This document shows, in pieces, positions 1-6,821 of a stretch of 64,000 bases of DNA (position 1 is the first letter of the stretch; the number at the start of each line of letters is the position of its first letter). The stretch is from Alicyclobacillus kakegawensis NBRC 103104 (GTDB lineage Bacteria > Bacillota > Bacilli > Alicyclobacillales > Alicyclobacillaceae). The notes below the pieces were generated by a model. The model had not been told where the DNA came from. It saw only the letters and a list, made by a program, of their open reading frames with translations, and searched no databases. Where the stretch lies: positions 1 to 64,000 of the forward strand of contig NZ_BCRP01000003.1 in NCBI RefSeq assembly GCF_001552655.1, in the 5' to 3' direction. The position numbers were made by a program, and so were the translations under genes.

Positions 1-1194
1 GGGCGCCTCCTCCTTGTCGCGGTGCAACAGGATAATGACGTCAGCTGCACTTTCGATGCCGGAACTGCCGTACAGGTGCCGCAACTGCGGCTTCCCTCCC
101 TCGGCATCGCGGAGCAGCTGGCTCAGCGCGATGACCGCGCAATCGCATTGTTGCGCAGCCTTGCGCAGCTTCCGGGCCACCCGGCCGTACGCCGACCCAG
201 CGTTGTCGTTGGGCTCCGGCGGTTCCTTGATTTCCTGCAGGTAGTCCACGATCACCACGTCCAGCCCGTGCGTCCGTTTCCAGCGCTTCATTTCCGCCGC
301 GATGTAGTCCCCCGTCACACTGCGGGCGTCGTCGATGGGAACATCTGCGATCACATCGATGGCCGACGACACCTTCACCAGTTGGTCCTCTGTGAGGTCC
401 CCGGTCCGAATCTTCGACAGCGGAACGCCGGCGATGTTGGCTGCGATACGGTTTTGCACCTGCTCCCGGCTCATTTCCAGGCTGAACACGGCCACCTTCG
501 TGCCTACCCTTTGCATACGCAGCACCAGTTCCGTGGCAAAGGCCGACTTGCCGACGCTGGTTCGTCCGCCCACGATGATGAGGTCGCCACGGTGGAATCC
601 CAGAGTCATTTCGTCGAGGTCTGTCCACCCGGTCAGAAACCCGTATGCGGCGCGCTTGTCCTTGTACTTGCGCTCGATGCCGTCCAGCCAGCGGCCGGCC
701 TCGTCGGCTCCAGCCCGCAGCCCCTCCCCGGCATCGGTGTCGGACGTCGCCATCGCGATGCTCTCAATCGCGGCCCGCAACTCATCGAAACGGGTGCCGG
801 ACATGTCCTGGGCCCGTTCCATGAGCCGGGTCGATTCCCGCACGATGTACCGCCGCATGTGAGCCTCCCGCAGCCTGTCGGCGTGGAAGTAGACTTCACG
901 CTCCCCGACATACGCCTGCATGAGATTGGCGAGGCGTTCAATCCCGACCTTCTGCACGATGTCCGGGCTGCTTCCGCAGAAGGCCATGTAATCCACCGGG
1001 TGCCCGTTCGCCGCCAGGTCACACATGCGTTTCCAGACGGCCCCAAGCCAGCGCACGCTGAACATGTCGGGGCGAATCGTGGGGCGCAACACGTCAATCC
1101 AGGCCCCATCGCTCAACACGGCCCCGACGAGATACTGTTCGGACACCACGGAGTCAATCAGGCCAACCGTTGGCTGTTCCGAAGATGTGCTCAT
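1..1194 (-). CDS. Prophage DnaB-type replicative helicase (3' end outside window)
   Basis: The reading frame stays open from an ATG at 1194 to the left edge, so the C-terminus is missing. Residues 15-110 look like the DnaB N-terminal helical domain. The RecA-like domain follows, with a Walker A motif GGRTSVGKS near residues 209-217, a FSLEMS segment, a Walker B-like VVIVDYLQ and a late ALSQLLR motif, all typical of DnaB/SPP1 gp40-type hexameric helicases. It should unwind DNA at the phage replication fork. The start overlaps the end of the upstream initiator gene by about 40 bp; a GTG at 1149 is an alternative start. Family assignment is firm; phage origin is inferred from the neighbours. Confidence 0.88.
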   Translation of the reverse strand, partial: MSTSSEQPTVGLIDSVVSEQYLVGAVLSDGAWIDVLRPTIRPDMFSVRWLGAVWKRMCDLAANGHPVDYMAFCGSSPDIVQKVGIERLANLMQAYVGEREVYFHADRLREAHMRRYIVRESTRLMERAQDMSGTRFDELRAAIESIAMATSDTDAGEGLRAGADEAGRWLDGIERKYKDKRAAYGFLTGWTDLDEMTLGFHRGDLIIVGGRTSVGKSAFATELVLRMQRVGTKVAVFSLEMSREQVQNRIAANIAGVPLSKIRTGDLTEDQLVKVSSAIDVIADVPIDDARSVTGDYIAAEMKRWKRTHGLDVVIVDYLQEIKEPPEPNDNAGSAYGRVARKLRKAAQQCDCAVIALSQLLRDAEGGKPQLRHLYGSSGIESAADVIILLHRDKEEAP

Positions 1195-1897
1195 AGGCCT
1201 GTCTCACTGCCTTCCGCCGGAATGCCATTTCCTCGTCGCTGGCGCTGGTGTGCAAGAGGCCAAACCGGATGACCTTGTTCTGCTTGGGTGTCTCCGGCTC
1301 TGGGGCGGCGCGTATATATTCCTCGTACGGCTTGGAGGGCCCCAGGAAGGTTTTCGCGTGCTTGATGAAACTCATCTCCGTGCCACGCCGGCTGCAGTCC
1401 TCCGCGTAGTGTCGGGCAGCTGCGATGAGATCCCGCGCAGGCACACCTTCCCGCAGCCTCGCCTTCCAGGCCTTGTAGGCCCCCTTTTTCTCCACCTTGC
1501 GCGGATAGGCCCGCCAGAAGTCTTCAAACTCCCGCGTATACTCGCTCCCTGGTTTCTCAGCCGGGGCTGGTGTCTCCGTGGTTCCGGACGTTTGGCCCTG
1601 GAGGCTCTCACCTTTGCCAGTCTCCGTAGACTGCGCTCCACCAGGTTGGAGAGAGTCCGTGATGATGCGCTCGCTCGCCCCGTCCGCAGCAGCGGATGGG
1701 GCAAGATCTTTTTTTGTTTGGTTCGGTATGGTTAGGTTCTGTATGGTAGCGTCGCACGCTTCGCGAACGTTACGCGTAGCGTGCGCGTACGTTGCGCGCG
1801 CGTCATGATTCCGTTGGCGTGACTTGCGCGCACGCTCTTTGTTCTTCTCACGCTTCTCGATGAGGCGACCACATGACCGCATCCGCAATATCCTCAT
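1154..1897 (-). CDS. C-terminal part of a broken phage replication initiator
   Basis: This frame carries the back half of a DnaD/replication-protein-O-like initiator: a basic helix beginning GRLIEKREKNKER, a low-complexity Thr/Pro/Ala linker, then a compact C-terminal domain (EFEDFWRAYPRK and FIKHAKTFLG) common in phage helicase-loading proteins. The first residues up to about 12 are unlike the family and lie in the frame overlapped by the upstream fragment at 1848-2060. In intact relatives the N-terminal winged-helix region runs directly into the GRLIEKRE helix, so the gene appears to have lost an internal segment and its frame. The DnaB-like gene follows with a short overlap. Whether this part is still translated alone is unknown. 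Confidence 0.6.
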   Translation of the reverse strand: MRILRMRSCGRLIEKREKNKERARKSRQRNHDARATYAHATRNVREACDATIQNLTIPNQTKKDLAPSAAADGASERIITDSLQPGGAQSTETGKGESLQGQTSGTTETPAPAEKPGSEYTREFEDFWRAYPRKVEKKGAYKAWKARLREGVPARDLIAAARHYAEDCSRRGTEMSFIKHAKTFLGPSKPYEEYIRAAPEPETPKQNKVIRFGLLHTSASDEEMAFRRKAVRQAYEHIFGTANGWPD

Positions 1898-2060
1898 AGT
1901 CGAACCGGCTCAGGTCGCCGTCTTCTGCGTAGTCCATGGCCCACCACCAGAGAAGATGCAGAAGCCCGATAGCTCCGCGAACCGTATCGTTCAATTCCCG
2001 AGCCAATTTCTTTGTTTTTGGATGACGGGCAAGTTCCTGGTGTGACTCAATCCAGGCCAC
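1848..2060 (-). CDS. N-terminal fragment of the same replication initiator
   Basis: A GTG at 2060 has a good ribosome binding site (AAGGGGGCGG) and opens a 70-codon frame. The residues WIESHQELARHP, GLLHLLWWWAMDYAEDG and DIADAVMW are the hallmark N-terminal part of Gram-positive phage replication initiators. The frame then ends abruptly after SPHREA, where relatives continue for several tens of residues before the GRLIEKRE helix now found in another frame just downstream. I therefore read this and the next gene as two pieces of one gene damaged by an internal deletion that also shifted the frame. Confidence 0.65.
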   Translation of the reverse strand: MAWIESHQELARHPKTKKLARELNDTVRGAIGLLHLLWWWAMDYAEDGDLSRFDYEDIADAVMWSPHREA

Positions 2061-2157
2061 TCTCTCACCGCCCCCTTTGCCTGCATAGGTGTATGGCGGG
2101 CCGCATACACTGATTGCCGTGAGATGCGGCCGCAAGCTCACACCAATCCTCAGAACT

Positions 2158-2991
2158 TTAGAACGGCAATTCATCCTCGCTGATATCGAGTTCTCCATCG
2201 CCCGATTCGGACATCGGTGCCTCGTAGTTGTTCAACTCCGAAATGACTGTGCTGGCCTCGGAGACCGTCAAGTCGTCGACTGTCTCTTTCCCGGTCCAGT
2301 CCGCAAGAAGCGATGACAGCGTGTCGTCATGGATGCCCTTCGCATAGGCCATTTTCCGGATCGCCGACTTTTGCCGGTCACTGGCCGCACGCCCGCCTCC
2401 GTTTTGCGCCTTTCCGTTTCTGCCGTTGGACGGACGGGCTGGCTGTTCGGCCTCATAAGCCATATCTTCGAGGTCTTGCGTGAAGATATCCGAAAGCGAC
2501 CCAACCGTCAGTGCCGCGTCTACCTGCGACCGCTTCTTGGCCATCTTCAAGACGGTGTTGGCCAAGGTGTAGGGGTCTTGCGGTTCCTTGCCTCTCTTGG
2601 TGGACGTATACCGCCTCTCCCGGGTATTGGCGTGCCCGTAGCCCTCCGTGATGACCACGCCGTTGCGGCTCAAACGGCAGCGAACCGTAAAGGCGAAAAA
2701 CCCGGAGTCGTAGTCTTGCACCCGCTCCACCACGTCGTACTCGGACGTGAGGCCAAGCAGCATCAGGATCTTTTCGGCGCCCGGCTTTTTGAGCGTGGGC
2801 TTGTCTCCCGTCCCGGGAATGACCCCATAGTCGTGGCCTTCCTTGAGCGTCGCGCGCACCACCTGCTGGAACTGGTTGATTCTCGCCATGGTCTGCCGAA
2901 CCTGGTCCACGTTCAGGCTGTCCACGATGGACAGCGCGCCTTGTTCCACCGGTGGACGCTGTGCTTCCAGCGCTTGCTCCTGCACACTCAT
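2158..2991 (-). CDS. Phage recombination-module protein with SSB-like C-terminal tip
   Basis: A 277-residue protein of a widespread prophage family that I recognise by its signature DYGVIPGTGDKPTLKKPGAEK (about residues 54-74), followed by a beta-rich core and a YTLANTVLKMAKKRS helix. I know no established biochemical function, but such genes sit beside YqaJ-type exonucleases, as here, which suggests a part in single-strand annealing or recombination. The C-terminus ends in ISEDELPF, closely resembling the acidic tip by which bacterial SSB recruits partners. A Gly/Asn-rich linker near residues 190-205 separates the core from a small helical domain. The ATG has a strong AAGGAGG and overlaps the exonuclease stop codon by 4 bp. 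Confidence 0.75.
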   Translation of the reverse strand: MSVQEQALEAQRPPVEQGALSIVDSLNVDQVRQTMARINQFQQVVRATLKEGHDYGVIPGTGDKPTLKKPGAEKILMLLGLTSEYDVVERVQDYDSGFFAFTVRCRLSRNGVVITEGYGHANTRERRYTSTKRGKEPQDPYTLANTVLKMAKKRSQVDAALTVGSLSDIFTQDLEDMAYEAEQPARPSNGRNGKAQNGGGRAASDRQKSAIRKMAYAKGIHDDTLSSLLADWTGKETVDDLTVSEASTVISELNNYEAPMSESGDGELDISEDELPF

Positions 2992-3986
2992 GCGTTCAAT
3001 TCCTCCTTGATAGGCTTGATAGAAAACCGCCGGGATTGAATCTTCCGCGCGAAGCGCTGGTAGAGGTCCGGCATTTCACGCTTCAGGGCCGCGGTATCCA
3101 GCGACGTGCTCTCGTAGGCCTTCCAGCTGACCAGTCTGCCCCCGGCCACCCCGGATTCGTGCTCCGCCAGCAGATACTTCAGCTGGTTTGCGGCCAGCTC
3201 TTTGCGCTCTGCCGCCGCTTTCATCGCCTGTTCCGCTTCTTCGTACTCCCGGACCCACCGGTCCGCATCCGCCGGCAGTTGCACACGATCCGGCACCGTC
3301 TCCGGGAACATCTCCCGCAGGATCGCCGCCGCAGCCTTCCCGCCGTCAATGAAGGGCGGCTTGCGCTGCTCCACATGGTTCCTCCAGAAGTCACGCTCGA
3401 CTTTCACCAGGGTCTGAATAACCGTCTGATCCCGGGAGACGGGCTTGATGACCAGCTTTTGGCCGCCAATCAAGACCGCGAAGTATCCGTAGTCGTATCC
3501 GGTCAGGGCCAGATAGTGTTGCAGTTGCGCGTAGTAGTGGTCGGGAATCCGGTCGCCGCGCCACTCGCCTTCCTGGAAGGCCGATGTGGTCTTGATTTCG
3601 AGGATGCCCTTGCGCCCCGCCTGATCGCGGATTTCCCGGTCCACATCGCCAATCATGTAGGGATGCTCGATGCTTCGCAGGAGCGCGTTCTTGCGCCGAA
3701 TATGCAACCCCGTCTTCTCCGCGAACGCCACAGCAACCGTATCCTCCAACCGGTGTCCCCACTCCAGGCGCTCCGCCTCTTCTGCCCCGGAGTCTTCCAC
3801 TTCAACGGCGTGTTCCGGCCGCACCTTTTCCCAGTAGACGTCCAGCGGCGACCGCCACGGAGACAGCCCCAAAATGGCCGGGGCGTCCGACCCGCCGATC
3901 CCCTCCCTTCGCCACCGCAACCACTCCGCACGTGGCATGGCACGCGTGTACTTCAGCACGTGATAGGTTCGCTCTGGCCTCCCCAT
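2988..3986 (-). CDS. YqaJ-family phage recombination exonuclease
   Basis: Alkaline-exonuclease-type nuclease of the PD-(D/E)XK superfamily (YqaJ viral recombinase family), 332 residues. Visible motifs are GGSDAPAILGLSPW near residue 28, WGHRLED with its helix-one Glu, GDVDR with the metal-binding Asp, and LEIKT, the E-x-K catalytic pair. These enzymes resect double-stranded DNA ends and hand the single strand to an annealing partner, here probably the gene just downstream. I placed the start at the ATG at 3986, which has AGGAGG nine bases upstream; the longer frame above it only reads through neighbouring small genes. A coiled-coil segment lies near residues 255-285. Confidence 0.9.
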   Translation of the reverse strand: MGRPERTYHVLKYTRAMPRAEWLRWRREGIGGSDAPAILGLSPWRSPLDVYWEKVRPEHAVEVEDSGAEEAERLEWGHRLEDTVAVAFAEKTGLHIRRKNALLRSIEHPYMIGDVDREIRDQAGRKGILEIKTTSAFQEGEWRGDRIPDHYYAQLQHYLALTGYDYGYFAVLIGGQKLVIKPVSRDQTVIQTLVKVERDFWRNHVEQRKPPFIDGGKAAAAILREMFPETVPDRVQLPADADRWVREYEEAEQAMKAAAERKELAANQLKYLLAEHESGVAGGRLVSWKAYESTSLDTAALKREMPDLYQRFARKIQSRRFSIKPIKEELNA

Positions 3987-3990
3987 CCTT

Positions 3991-4206
3991 TCAGGCCTCC
4001 TCTTCCTCTTCTTCCTCGCATTCGCACAGGTGCAGCGCCAGGCCGCACTTCTCGCACGGCTCACAAGCGAACTCATCGTAATCCGCTCCGCAACCGGCGC
4101 AGACGGCGCTGGCCGGAATGCGCGCCACCGTCGCCCCATAGGGGACGTAATCATAGGCTTGGCGCCACTCGTCACAACCACAGAGGGAACAGACCAAACG
4201 GTCCAT
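3991..4206 (-). CDS. Small zinc-ribbon phage protein with poly-Glu tail
   Basis: A 71-residue protein with four cysteine clusters (CSLCGC, CAGCG, CEPCEKCG and CEC), enough to bind at least two zinc ions as paired ribbons. It ends in seven consecutive glutamates. The gene is tightly packed: its start lies 3 bp after the preceding small gene and its stop 4 bp before the YqaJ start. Phage zinc ribbons of this sort are usually adaptor or nucleic-acid-binding proteins, but I cannot assign a function. Confidence 0.7.
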   Translation of the reverse strand: MDRLVCSLCGCDEWRQAYDYVPYGATVARIPASAVCAGCGADYDEFACEPCEKCGLALHLCECEEEEEEEA

Positions 4207-4209
4207 CCC

Positions 4210-4341
4210 TTAGCTCTCCTCCCTGGCTTCCAACACCAGGCGGCGCATGGCCGCGTCCACGCCTTGGCACTGCCGCACCCATGCCTTTGCATACCGCCGC
4301 TTCCTGCGCCCGTAACGCAGGCGCTCCATCAGCTTTCGCAT
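4210..4341 (-). CDS. Very small Arg-rich phage protein
   Basis: A 43-codon frame starts at an ATG with GGGAGGG upstream and fits exactly between its neighbours, ending 3 bp before the zinc-ribbon gene. The product is strongly basic (RLRYGRRKRRYAKAW near its N-terminus) and mostly helical. The tight packing and ribosome binding site argue that it is real. Function unknown; nucleic-acid binding is only a guess from composition. Confidence 0.5.
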   Translation of the reverse strand: MRKLMERLRYGRRKRRYAKAWVRQCQGVDAAMRRLVLEAREES

Positions 4342-4390
4342 GTGGTGGCCCTCCCGTCTGTCGTGGTACAATCAGGGCGATGATGATTTC

Positions 4391-4672
4391 TTAAACTTTG
4401 GTCTCTCCGCTGAGATACGCGGAGAGTTTTTCTTTGACGGCGCCTAATTGCGCCTGATACCGCTCGATGTCCTTCAAAAACAGTCTCGTCTGAGCCTCTG
4501 CGCCCCAGGTCTGGCTTTCCAACAGCCCCTCGTAGATGCGCTGGTCGGATTTCAGGCCCAGGATGATGGCATGTACCTGCCCGACAAGCTCCCACAACTC
4601 GGCCTGCCCAGCCCGCCGAACCGATTGACCAGCCGCATTCGAGACGGGAACATGCCCCAGCGGTGTCGTCAT
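4391..4672 (-). CDS. Small helical prophage protein, function unknown
   Basis: A 93-residue protein starting MTTPLGHV at an ATG with AGGAGGAGGG directly upstream; the frame extends further up but without such a site. It is predicted almost wholly helical (LWELVGQVHAIILGL, then DIERYQAQLGAVKEKLSAYL), like small coiled-coil proteins common in the early operons of Gram-positive phages. An 8-bp inverted repeat (CTCTCCGC/GCGGAGAG) lies within its last codons, without a clear T-run. I do not recognise the family. Confidence 0.6.
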   Translation of the reverse strand: MTTPLGHVPVSNAAGQSVRRAGQAELWELVGQVHAIILGLKSDQRIYEGLLESQTWGAEAQTRLFLKDIERYQAQLGAVKEKLSAYLSGETKV

Positions 4673-4738
4673 CCAGCCCTCCTCCTTTCCTCTCACATGC
4701 CCCATGCGCGGGTTGCATGGCACGTCAACTGTGATGTG

Positions 4739-5008
4739 TTACGCTGGTTTTAGCGGCCAGCGTTGCCGCTGGATCCTCTCCGACATCAGAAGCAACTGAG
4801 CCATGAGCTGTCGCACCAACGGGTACCCGCCACAGGCGTCGACAAACCGCGCTTCCATCTCGTCATCGAGCTGCACCTGACCGTTTTCGATGCGAGACAC
4901 CAGGGACTGATCCGCGTGGAATTGGTTGGCGACATCCTGCTGGTGAAGCCCGGCTGCGACCCGAAGGACTTTCAAGACTCGGTTGCGCGTGATCTTGCCC
5001 CGTTTCAT
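4739..5008 (-). CDS. Xre-family helix-turn-helix protein
   Basis: An 89-residue DNA-binding protein. Residues 8-60 form a lambda-Cro/Xre helix-turn-helix: RVLKVLRVAAGLHQQDVANQ, then DQSLVSRIENG as the recognition helix. The C-terminal 30 residues are helical. It lies in the minus-strand early operon of the prophage and has no divergent partner, so it is more likely an auxiliary regulator than the main repressor. The ATG at 5008 is preceded by GGGGAGGGGGTGA. Confidence 0.75.
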   Translation of the reverse strand: MKRGKITRNRVLKVLRVAAGLHQQDVANQFHADQSLVSRIENGQVQLDDEMEARFVDACGGYPLVRQLMAQLLLMSERIQRQRWPLKPA

Positions 5009-5064
5009 TTCTGTGTGTCACCCCCTCCCCTATGGTCTGCAACCGGCATCCCCGCCGGGGCGGT

Positions 5065-5321
5065 TCACCTCCGTTCCGCTGCAGGCGGTTTGTGTTGTCC
5101 CATTTGTTGTCCTCCCTCCACCACCCGGAACGTCTCGTGCAAAGGCTCCAACGTCTGAAAGGCGGTGAATACTGCTTGGAACCCCAGGCCACGATGTCTC
5201 CGAGAGCCCAAGCCCTTCTCAACTTCTTGCTCGCACTTGCGAATGATCTCACCGACGAACTCGCGCAGGACTACGCCCAGGTCCGGGTCCTCGTAAAAGT
5301 CGAAGCCCGGTAGTCACGCAT
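5065..5321 (-). pseudogene. Small phage gene with probable frameshift near its start
   Basis: From 5313 to 5065 the minus strand carries 82 protein-like codons (PGFDFYEDPDLG, then VVLREFVGEIIRKCEQEVE) with no usable start codon at the beginning. An ATG at 5321, overlapping the end of the preceding gene, reads MRDY and then leaves this frame. Adding one base after that point would give MRDY-x-GFDFYEDP. I read it as a gene disabled by a single-base change, or a sequencing error in the CCGGG run. Function unknown. Confidence 0.45.
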
Positions 5322-5514
5322 CCTTGCGCCAACCGCCCTCGAACGCCTTTCCGCCCTGCGCCATCCACTTTTGCAGCGCCTCGGGGTCAAACCGCAGCAG
5401 GCGCCCTATCCGGATGACCGGGATCAGCTTTTCCCGCGCCATGCGGTAGACCGCGTGTTCTGGAACGGCCAACATGTCTGCAACCTGCGGGACTGTCAGC
5501 AGTCGATTGTGCAT
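5314..5514 (-). CDS. Excisionase-type (HTH_17) small DNA-binding protein
   Basis: A 66-residue protein with the winged MerR-like helix-turn-helix of the excisionase (Xis) family: LLTVPQVADMLAVPEHAVYRMAREKLIPVIRIGRLLRFD, then a short helix LQKWM. Such proteins bend DNA at attachment or control sites. It begins at an ATG preceded by AGAGGGAGG, 15 bp after the upstream Xre gene. Given the element and its integrase, an excisionase or early regulator role is plausible but not shown. Confidence 0.75.
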   Translation of the reverse strand: MHNRLLTVPQVADMLAVPEHAVYRMAREKLIPVIRIGRLLRFDPEALQKWMAQGGKAFEGGWRKDA

Positions 5515-5529
5515 GTGTGTACCTCCCTC

Positions 5530-5772
5530 TTACGCCGACTCATTGTTTGGTGTAGAATTACGTCCAGCAAGTTCGTAAATATCGAGGTCCAGCAACCTAG
5601 CAAGTTCCATTGCCTTCACTAATGGAGGTGTCCTCTCTCCGTATTCGTAGTGCTGATACGAACGGAGAGTGATGCCAAGGGCATCCGCGACCTGTTTTTG
5701 AGTGAGACCTTTACGTTTTCGAGCGGATTGCAATACAATGTGCCGATTTCCCACATCACCACCCCATTCCAT
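5530..5772 (-). CDS. Xre-family regulator, minus-strand half of switch 1
   Basis: Helix-turn-helix protein of the Cro/CI type: LQSARKRKGLTQKQVADALGI, RSYQHYEYGERTPPL, and a C-terminal helix LARLLDLDIYELAG. The frame is open to 5796, but the promoter at 5801-5830 should start transcription near 5794, so translation must begin lower. I give the ATG at 5772; a GTG at 5754 with GGTGGTGA upstream is equally possible. It is divergent from the Xre gene at 5848, with a 7-1-7 palindrome between them, so the pair looks like a CI/Cro-style switch. Confidence 0.72.
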   Translation of the reverse strand: MEWGGDVGNRHIVLQSARKRKGLTQKQVADALGITLRSYQHYEYGERTPPLVKAMELARLLDLDIYELAGRNSTPNNESA

Positions 5773-5776
5773 TATG

Positions 5777-5791
5777 CGACCGACTCGGTCG
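5777..5791. promoter_or_regulatory. Palindromic operator candidate in switch 1
   Basis: A perfect inverted repeat CGACCGA-c-TCGGTCG sits at the predicted transcription start of the minus-strand Xre gene, in the gap between two divergent Xre genes. This is the expected place for a repressor operator. Confidence 0.5.
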
Positions 5792-5800
5792 TACATCGGT

Positions 5801-5830
5801 ATTCTAGTACGTCCATTTTGGTCGTGTCAA
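5801..5830 (-). promoter_or_regulatory. Sigma-A promoter of the 5530-5772 Xre gene
   Basis: Consensus -35 TTGACA (5830-5825) and -10 TAGAAT (5806-5801) with an 18-base spacer. Transcription would start near 5794, inside the palindromic operator candidate. Confidence 0.65.
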
Positions 5831-5847
5831 GGCGGTTGATTAGATTC

Positions 5848-6066
5848 GTGTCGTCTTTAGGCAAACGTCTTTGCGAACTACGCCAGCAACGAAACATTAA
5901 GCAACGAGAGATGGCCGAATTCCTTGGTGTTACCTTACGAGCATGGCAGAGATACGAGGCTGGCGACCGCGAACCGACTATTGACCAACTGATCCAACTC
6001 GCCGACTTTTTCGATGTCTCCCTCGACTACCTCGTAGGCAGGAGTGACAACCCGCAAGGGAGGTAG
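5848..6066 (+). CDS. Xre-family repressor, plus-strand half of switch 1
   Basis: A 72-residue helix-turn-helix protein: GKRLCELRQQRNIKQREMAEFLGVTLRAWQRYEAGDREP, then IQLADFFDVSLDYLVGR, the common C-terminal helix of small Xre repressors. The frame is open far upstream, but similarity to the family begins at the GTG at 5848. The ribosome binding site is weak (AAGGCGG, about 14 bases away), so the start is uncertain. It is followed by a small coiled-coil gene 4 bp downstream. Confidence 0.68.
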   Translation: MSSLGKRLCELRQQRNIKQREMAEFLGVTLRAWQRYEAGDREPTIDQLIQLADFFDVSLDYLVGRSDNPQGR

Positions 6067-6070
6067 CCTC

Positions 6071-6319
6071 ATGGACGACAAGTTGGATTTGATTTTGCAA
6101 AAGCTTGAAAGCATCGAAGCTATGCAGAAACAACACGGCGACATGATTGCTCAACTCATCGGGGTCGTGGCGTCCACCAACCAGAAAGTTAGTGACTTGC
6201 AGTCAGACATTGCTGTGCTCAAAGATGGGCAAGTACGCCAAGACAAAATCCTCGAGTCCCTGGCTCTCCGCTCACTTGAGCAGGAAACCGAGTTGCGAGA
6301 ACTCAAGCGGGCCAAGTGA
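6071..6319 (+). CDS. Small coiled-coil protein in operon with Xre gene
   Basis: An 82-residue protein starting at an ATG with a clear GGGAGGT upstream. It is nearly all heptad-like helix (KLDLILQKLESIEAMQKQH and SDLQSDIAVLKDGQ), so a parallel coiled coil is likely. It follows the Xre gene by 4 bp and is probably co-transcribed. Such small coiled-coil partners are frequent beside phage and mobile-element regulators, but no function is assigned. Confidence 0.65.
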   Translation: MDDKLDLILQKLESIEAMQKQHGDMIAQLIGVVASTNQKVSDLQSDIAVLKDGQVRQDKILESLALRSLEQETELRELKRAK

Positions 6320-6419
6320 CGGCCACGAACGGGAACCAGTCGAAGAGGCACTGTCAAAAGTTGACTGCCCATCTGTACACCTCCTTCGAGATGCGTTCAC
6401 CACTTCGCCGATTGACCCA

Positions 6420-6668
6420 CTATGCGGTGTCCTCATTATTACCGTTTGGTAATGGGCCATCATAAATAAAGGTGTCGTCAAAGCTCAAATTACCGTCGGT
6501 CACACTCAGTAGCTTTTTCACGAATGCCCCGCCGACACCACGCTGCCCGCGCAGAGCGCGATATACGGTTGTATAAGAAACGCCCATGTGACGGGCCAAG
6601 TCACGCTCAGTCCAATTCATTTGATTCATGAAGGACCGAACCGCGGGAGCGTTCAGTTTGAGCTTCAA
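6420..6668 (-). CDS. Xre-family (Cro-like) protein, minus-strand half of switch 2
   Basis: A helix-turn-helix protein of about 82 residues: VRSFMNQMNWTERDLARHMGV, YTTVYRALRGQRG, then a short C-terminal arm. I prefer the TTG at 6668, spaced 4-6 bases from GGGGGTGA; a GTG at 6677 is an alternative. Its promoter is at 6699-6727 and operator copies lie between promoter and start. It is divergent from the larger Xre repressor at 6822, the usual Cro-CI arrangement. A further operator-like 16-mer lies inside its own last codons (6438-6453). Confidence 0.7.
   Translation of the reverse strand: MKLKLNAPAVRSFMNQMNWTERDLARHMGVSYTTVYRALRGQRGVGGAFVKKLLSVTDGNLSFDDTFIYDGPLPNGNNEDTA
6438..6453. promoter_or_regulatory. 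Operator-like inverted repeat, copy 1
   Basis: ATTACC-GTTT-GGTAAT, a perfect 6-4-6 inverted repeat in the 3' end of the Cro-like gene. It matches the TTACC-N4-GG(C/T)A motif that recurs in the switch 2 control region. Confidence 0.5.
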
Positions 6669-6682
6669 TAGCTTCACCCCCT

Positions 6683-6698
6683 TTTACCTTTTGGCAGC
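6683..6698. promoter_or_regulatory. Operator copy 2 (TTACC-N4-GGCA)
   Basis: TTTACC-TTTT-GGCAGC between the -10 box and the start of the minus-strand Cro-like gene. A repressor bound here would block that transcript. Confidence 0.55.
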
Positions 6699-6727
6699 AT
6701 AATAGCATCCATTTTACCTATAGACAA
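6699..6727 (-). promoter_or_regulatory. Promoter of the Cro-like gene (switch 2)
   Basis: -35 TTGTCT (6727-6722) and -10 TATTAT (6704-6699), 17-base spacer. A degenerate operator copy (TTACC-TATA-GACAA, 6714-6727) overlaps the -35 box, and copy 2 abuts the -10 box. Confidence 0.6.
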
Positions 6728-6734
6728 TACTGTT

Positions 6735-6750
6735 GTTACCGCATGGCACA
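6735..6750. promoter_or_regulatory. Operator copy 3 (TTACC-N4-GGCA)
   Basis: GTTACC-GCAT-GGCACA in the middle of the divergent control region, between the Cro-like promoter and the repressor gene. Confidence 0.5.
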
Positions 6751-6768
6751 AGTTTTTTGAGGGCGGTG

Positions 6769-6784
6769 TTTACCACTTGGCAAT
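6769..6784. promoter_or_regulatory. Operator copy 4 (TTACC-N4-GGCA)
   Basis: TTTACC-ACTT-GGCAAT, just upstream of the repressor gene. Its position supports a start for that gene at 6822 rather than at 6777. Confidence 0.55.
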
Positions 6785-6821
6785 ATGTCACTTAGACTCA
6801 GGTACTAAGGGGGCGTTGTTC

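Noticed and set aside
22-1272. Long plus-strand frame opposite the DnaB gene, and similar long antisense frames opposite mutS, miaB, rny and others
   Set aside because: They are shadow frames caused by high GC in the third codon position; the opposite strand carries clear conserved proteins.
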